The translations under genes and the position numbers were made by a program. A stretch of DNA of 57,932 nt from Gammaproteobacteria bacterium (lineage in GTDB: Bacteria > Pseudomonadota > Gammaproteobacteria > S012-40): positions 95,592 to 153,523 of the forward strand of contig WFPC01000041.1 in assembly GCA_015487785.1 (NCBI GenBank), written 5' to 3'. Numbering within the stretch: position 1 is the stretch's first letter; every line of letters begins with the position of its first letter. Under the pieces are notes generated by a model. That model saw only the letters and a program-made list of their open reading frames with translations. It ran no database searches and had not been told where the DNA came from. Positions 54,963-57,932 of the stretch are shown one piece after another.

Positions 54963-57125
54963 ATGAGCAATGCGGTCAATGCGCACCTGAAAGCCGTTCC
55001 GAACTCGGTCACCGAAATCAAGTTCCAGCCCGCATCACTGGACATTTGGGACAAGAAATATCGCCTCAAGAACAAGCGTGGTGAAGCCGTCGATGAGAGC
55101 ATCGACGACACCTACCGACGGGTGGCCAAGGCCCTGGCCGAGGTGGAAGAGACCGCGGCCAAGCGCCAGGAATGGGGCGAGAAGTTTCTCTGGGCCTTGC
55201 GCCAGGGGGCCATCCCCGCCGGGCGTATCGTGTCCAATGCCGGTGCCTGGGAATACAAGCCGGCCACCTCCACCATCAACTGCACGGTTTCGGGCACCAT
55301 TCTCGATTCCATGGACGATATCCTGGAAAAGGTTCATGAAGGCGGTCTGACCCTCAAGGCCGGTTGTGGCATCGGTTATGAATTCTCCACCCTGCGCCCC
55401 AAGGGTGCCTATGTTTCTGGTGCCGGTGCCTACACCTCGGGGCCGCTGTCGTTCATGGATATCTATGACAAGATGTGCTTCACCGTTTCCTCCGCCGGAG
55501 GTCGCCGCGGGGCCCAGATGGCCACCTTCGACGTAGGGCATCCCGATGTCATGGAATTCATCCGCGCCAAACGCGAGGATGGCCGCCTGCGCCAGTTCAA
55601 CCTCTCACTGTTGATCACCCGGGACTTCATGGAAGCGGTGAAGGCCGATGCCCCCTGGCCGTTGGCCTTTCCGGTGCGGGAGAAGGAAGCCGCACTCGAC
55701 CGGCTCGACCTGAACGATCCCGAGCAGGTGATCTGGCGCGACTGGCCCACCCAGCAAGGCTACATCACCAACGACAGTGGCCAGGTGGCCTGCAAGATCT
55801 ACCGCACCGTGCGCGCGCGGCGCCTGTGGGACATGATCATGGCCTCCACCTACGATTTCGCCGAACCGGGATTCATTCTCATCGACAAGGTCAACGAGAT
55901 GAACAACAACTGGTTCTGCGAGAACATCCGCGCCACCAATCCTTGTGGCGAACAGCCGCTGCCACCCTATGGTTCCTGTCTGCTGGGTTCCGTCAACCTC
56001 ACCCGTTTCGTGCGCAAGCCGTTTACCGAGCAGGCCTATTTCGACTGGGAGGCGTTTCGTCAGACCGTGGCCATTTTCACCCGCATGTTGGACAACGTGG
56101 TGGAGATCAACGGCCTGCCGCTGGAGCAGCAACGCGACGAGATCACCCGCAAGCGCCGTCATGGCATGGGGTATCTGGGGCTGGGCTCCACGCTCACCAT
56201 GTTGACTATGAAATACGGATCGCCCGAATCCCTGGCCTTCACCGAACAGGTCACCCGTGAGCTGGCGTTGGAAGGCTGGCGGGCGGCGCTGGACCTGGCC
56301 AGGGAAAAGGGACCCGCTCCCATCATGGAGGAAGAATTCGAAGTCAGCGAGGAAATGTTGCGCAAGCGTCCGGAGATGAAGCGTGATGGCTACAAGGTGG
56401 GGGACAAGGTCAAGGGCAAAGTGCTGCACGCCCGATACAGCCGCTACATGCAACGTGTGGCCGAGGTGGAGCCGGAGCTGGTGGAGGCACTGGCCGAGGT
56501 GGGTGCTCGTTTCACCCATCACAGCTCCATTGCGCCCACCGGCACCATCTCCCTGTCGCTGGCCAACAATGCCAGCAATGGTATCGAGCCCAGCTTCGCC
56601 CATCATTATTTCCGCAATGTGATTCGCGAGGGCAAGAAGACCAAGGAAAAGGTCGATGTCTATTCCTTCGAACTGCTGGCCTACCGGGAAATGATCAATC
56701 CCCAGGCCCAACCCTTTGCCGAGGATCCCGAACACGCCCTGCCGGATTATTTCATCACCGCAGAGGACGTGACACCGAAGGGACACGTGGACATCCAGGC
56801 CGCGGCTCAGAAATGGATCGACTCCTCCATTTCCAAGACCGCCAACGTGCCCACAGACTACGACTACGAGGACTTCAAGGACATCTATCTCTATGCCTAT
56901 GACCAGGGGCTCAAGGGTTGCACCACCTTCCGTTTCAACCCGGAAGCCTTCCAGGGTGTTCTGGTCAAGGAGCAGGACCTGCAAAACACGATCTACCGTT
57001 TCACCCTGGAAGATGGCAGCGTGGTGGAGGTACGAGGCGACGAGGAGATCGAGTACGACGGTGAAATCCACACCGCGGCCAATCTCTACGACGCCTTGAA
57101 AGAAGGCTATTACGGCAAGTTCTGA
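54963..57125 (+). CDS. nrdJa: Class II (adenosylcobalamin-dependent) ribonucleotide reductase, large part
   Basis: This catalytic protein makes deoxyribonucleotides using coenzyme B12 and needs no oxygen. The 720-residue protein has the substrate-site and active-site segments of the class: STINCTVSG (active cysteine near residue 109), AGCGIGYEFSTLRP, RRGAQMATFDVGHPDVMEFI, the radical-cysteine motif NPCGEQPLPPYGSCLLGSVNL (near residue 326), APTGTISLSLANNASNGIEP and GLKGCTTFRFN. The C-terminal zinc/thiol part is missing and is supplied by the next gene, as in the split NrdJa/NrdJb enzyme of Pseudomonas aeruginosa. The ATG at 54963 is preceded only by a weak GGGG. Confidence 0.92.
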   Translation: MSNAVNAHLKAVPNSVTEIKFQPASLDIWDKKYRLKNKRGEAVDESIDDTYRRVAKALAEVEETAAKRQEWGEKFLWALRQGAIPAGRIVSNAGAWEYKPATSTINCTVSGTILDSMDDILEKVHEGGLTLKAGCGIGYEFSTLRPKGAYVSGAGAYTSGPLSFMDIYDKMCFTVSSAGGRRGAQMATFDVGHPDVMEFIRAKREDGRLRQFNLSLLITRDFMEAVKADAPWPLAFPVREKEAALDRLDLNDPEQVIWRDWPTQQGYITNDSGQVACKIYRTVRARRLWDMIMASTYDFAEPGFILIDKVNEMNNNWFCENIRATNPCGEQPLPPYGSCLLGSVNLTRFVRKPFTEQAYFDWEAFRQTVAIFTRMLDNVVEINGLPLEQQRDEITRKRRHGMGYLGLGSTLTMLTMKYGSPESLAFTEQVTRELALEGWRAALDLAREKGPAPIMEEEFEVSEEMLRKRPEMKRDGYKVGDKVKGKVLHARYSRYMQRVAEVEPELVEALAEVGARFTHHSSIAPTGTISLSLANNASNGIEPSFAHHYFRNVIREGKKTKEKVDVYSFELLAYREMINPQAQPFAEDPEHALPDYFITAEDVTPKGHVDIQAAAQKWIDSSISKTANVPTDYDYEDFKDIYLYAYDQGLKGCTTFRFNPEAFQGVLVKEQDLQNTIYRFTLEDGSVVEVRGDEEIEYDGEIHTAANLYDALKEGYYGKF

Positions 57126-57141
57126 AACGAGGACACCAACC

Positions 57142-57849
57142 GTGGCACTGAAGATTGCAAAGAAGATCACCGATTTCAGCGTGGTGACCGAGGACGAGGC
57201 CCAGGCCGGTGGCCAGGAGACAGAGCCGGCACAGACTCAACCGGCTTTCGAGCCTGAGCGCATGCACGAAAAGGTCGAGCGGCCGGAAATGCTCATGGGC
57301 TCGACCTACAAGTTGAAGACACCACTATCCGAGCATGCCCTGTATCTCACCATCAACGATATTGTGCTCAACCAGGGTACCGAGCACGAGGAGCGGAGGC
57401 CCTACGAGATTTTCATCAATTCCAAGAACATGGACCACTTCCAGTGGATCGTGGCCCTGACTCGTATCATTTCGGCGGTTTTCCGCAAGGGCGGCGACGT
57501 GGTGTTCCTGGTGGAAGAACTCAAGGCCGTATTCGATCCGCGCGGTGGTTATTTCAAGAAAGGGGGAAAATACATGCCTTCGCTAGTGGCGGAGCTGGGC
57601 GATGCTATCGAAAACCACTTGCGGCTGATAGGCATGTTGCCCAGCGACGAGCTCGACGAGCATCAAAAACGATTCATCGAGGCCAAGCGGGCCGAATTCA
57701 CCGAGAGAAGCGAAAAAGCCACGGCAGAGGGAGACAGCTCGGGTTTTCCTCCCGGTGCCCGGTTGTGTTCCAAGTGTCAGACCAAGGCCATGATCCAGAT
57801 GGACAACTGTCTGACCTGTCTGAACTGTGGCGATTCCAAATGCGGGTAA
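57142..57849 (+). CDS. nrdJb: Class II ribonucleotide reductase, C-terminal part (TSCPD/zinc-ribbon protein)
   Basis: This is the second piece of the split B12-dependent reductase. The 235-residue product has a TSCPD-like core (LYLTINDIVLNQGTEHEERRPYEIFINSKNM and IISAVFRKGGDVVFLVEELKAVFDP regions). It ends in a cysteine-rich tail with CSKCQTK, CLTCLNCGDSKCG (seven cysteines in about 25 residues), which probably re-reduces the active site or binds zinc. It starts 16 nt after nrdJa with GAGGAC upstream. Pseudomonas aeruginosa nrdJb has a similar size. A terminator follows. Confidence 0.9.
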   Translation: MALKIAKKITDFSVVTEDEAQAGGQETEPAQTQPAFEPERMHEKVERPEMLMGSTYKLKTPLSEHALYLTINDIVLNQGTEHEERRPYEIFINSKNMDHFQWIVALTRIISAVFRKGGDVVFLVEELKAVFDPRGGYFKKGGKYMPSLVAELGDAIENHLRLIGMLPSDELDEHQKRFIEAKRAEFTERSEKATAEGDSSGFPPGARLCSKCQTKAMIQMDNCLTCLNCGDSKCG

Positions 57850-57904
57850 AGAGTGTGAGTCTCTCTGGCAGCATCCTCCCATAATGCTCTTTACTTGCTG
57901 TTTC

Positions 57905-57931
57905 ACGGCCGCCTTGTGCGGCCGTTTTTTT
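57905..57931 (+). terminator. Rho-independent terminator after nrdJab
   Basis: ACGGCCGC and GCGGCCGT form a perfect 8-bp stem followed by seven T residues, at the right edge of the window. Confidence 0.92.
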
Positions 57932-57932
57932 A

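Overview
This 57.9 kb window reads as chromosomal DNA of a GC-rich gammaproteobacterium that probably oxidises sulfur and reduces nitrite. That view rests on three things. First, there are gammaproteobacterial gene strings: dusB-fis-purH behind accBC-prmA, maf-rng-yhdP-nitrilase-tldD-pmbA, and leuS-lptE-holA-nadD-rsfS-rlmH. Second, there is a cytochrome bc1 complex beside a copper nitrite reductase cluster. Third, there is a cytoplasmic SoeABC-type sulfite dehydrogenase. A Chromatiales-like organism is an inference; there is no rRNA in the window to test it. I found no tRNA, rRNA, CRISPR array, insertion sequence or prophage.

Layout. 1-5030: rplM-rpsI, a porin, gph-trpE and a convergent zinc-ribbon gene. 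5186-21488: thirteen co-directional, tightly spaced genes from leuS to pmbA covering translation, LPS assembly, replication, proline and NAD synthesis, ribosome maturation, RNase G, YhdP and TldD/PmbA. 21625-24945: an ncgABC-nirK unit (multicopper oxidase, two cytochromes c, copper nitrite reductase) with a sigma70 promoter overlapped by an NsrR-type palindrome. 25217-28120: a small cytochrome c and petABC. 28157-31298: an rRNA/tRNA methyltransferase and a flavoprotein disulfide oxidoreductase on the minus strand, then two small exported proteins. 31300-41983: a long minus-strand series (cutA-dsbD-tlpA-like, aroQ-accB-accC-prmA-DUF3426, dusB-fis-purH). 42070-44712: fxsA and groESL with a perfect CIRCE element. 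44733-49298: a divergent MoeA-like gene, a YjfB-type motility gene with a sigma28-like promoter, a small exported protein, a TusA-like gene and tex. 49394-53982: soeCBA. 54200-57931: a small heat-shock gene with a textbook sigma32 promoter, divergent from a split class II ribonucleotide reductase (nrdJa-nrdJb).

How it fits together. Electrons from sulfite (SoeABC to quinone) can pass through the bc1 complex and small cytochromes c to NirK or an oxidase. The NcgABC proteins probably support NirK during nitrite or NO stress, under NsrR. A B12-dependent ribonucleotide reductase with an FNR/ANR-type box and a NrdR-type box upstream suits changing oxygen levels. The DsbD/TlpA pair handles thiols in a periplasm rich in c-type cytochromes.

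The most notable observations are the NsrR-like operator on the ncg-nirK promoter, a DsbD with a duplicated N-terminal domain, stacked sigma70/sigma32/CIRCE control of groESL, a sigma28-like promoter on the YjfB-type gene, a MoeA-like protein lacking several canonical motifs, and several long perfect stem-loops without U-tracts at gene ends.
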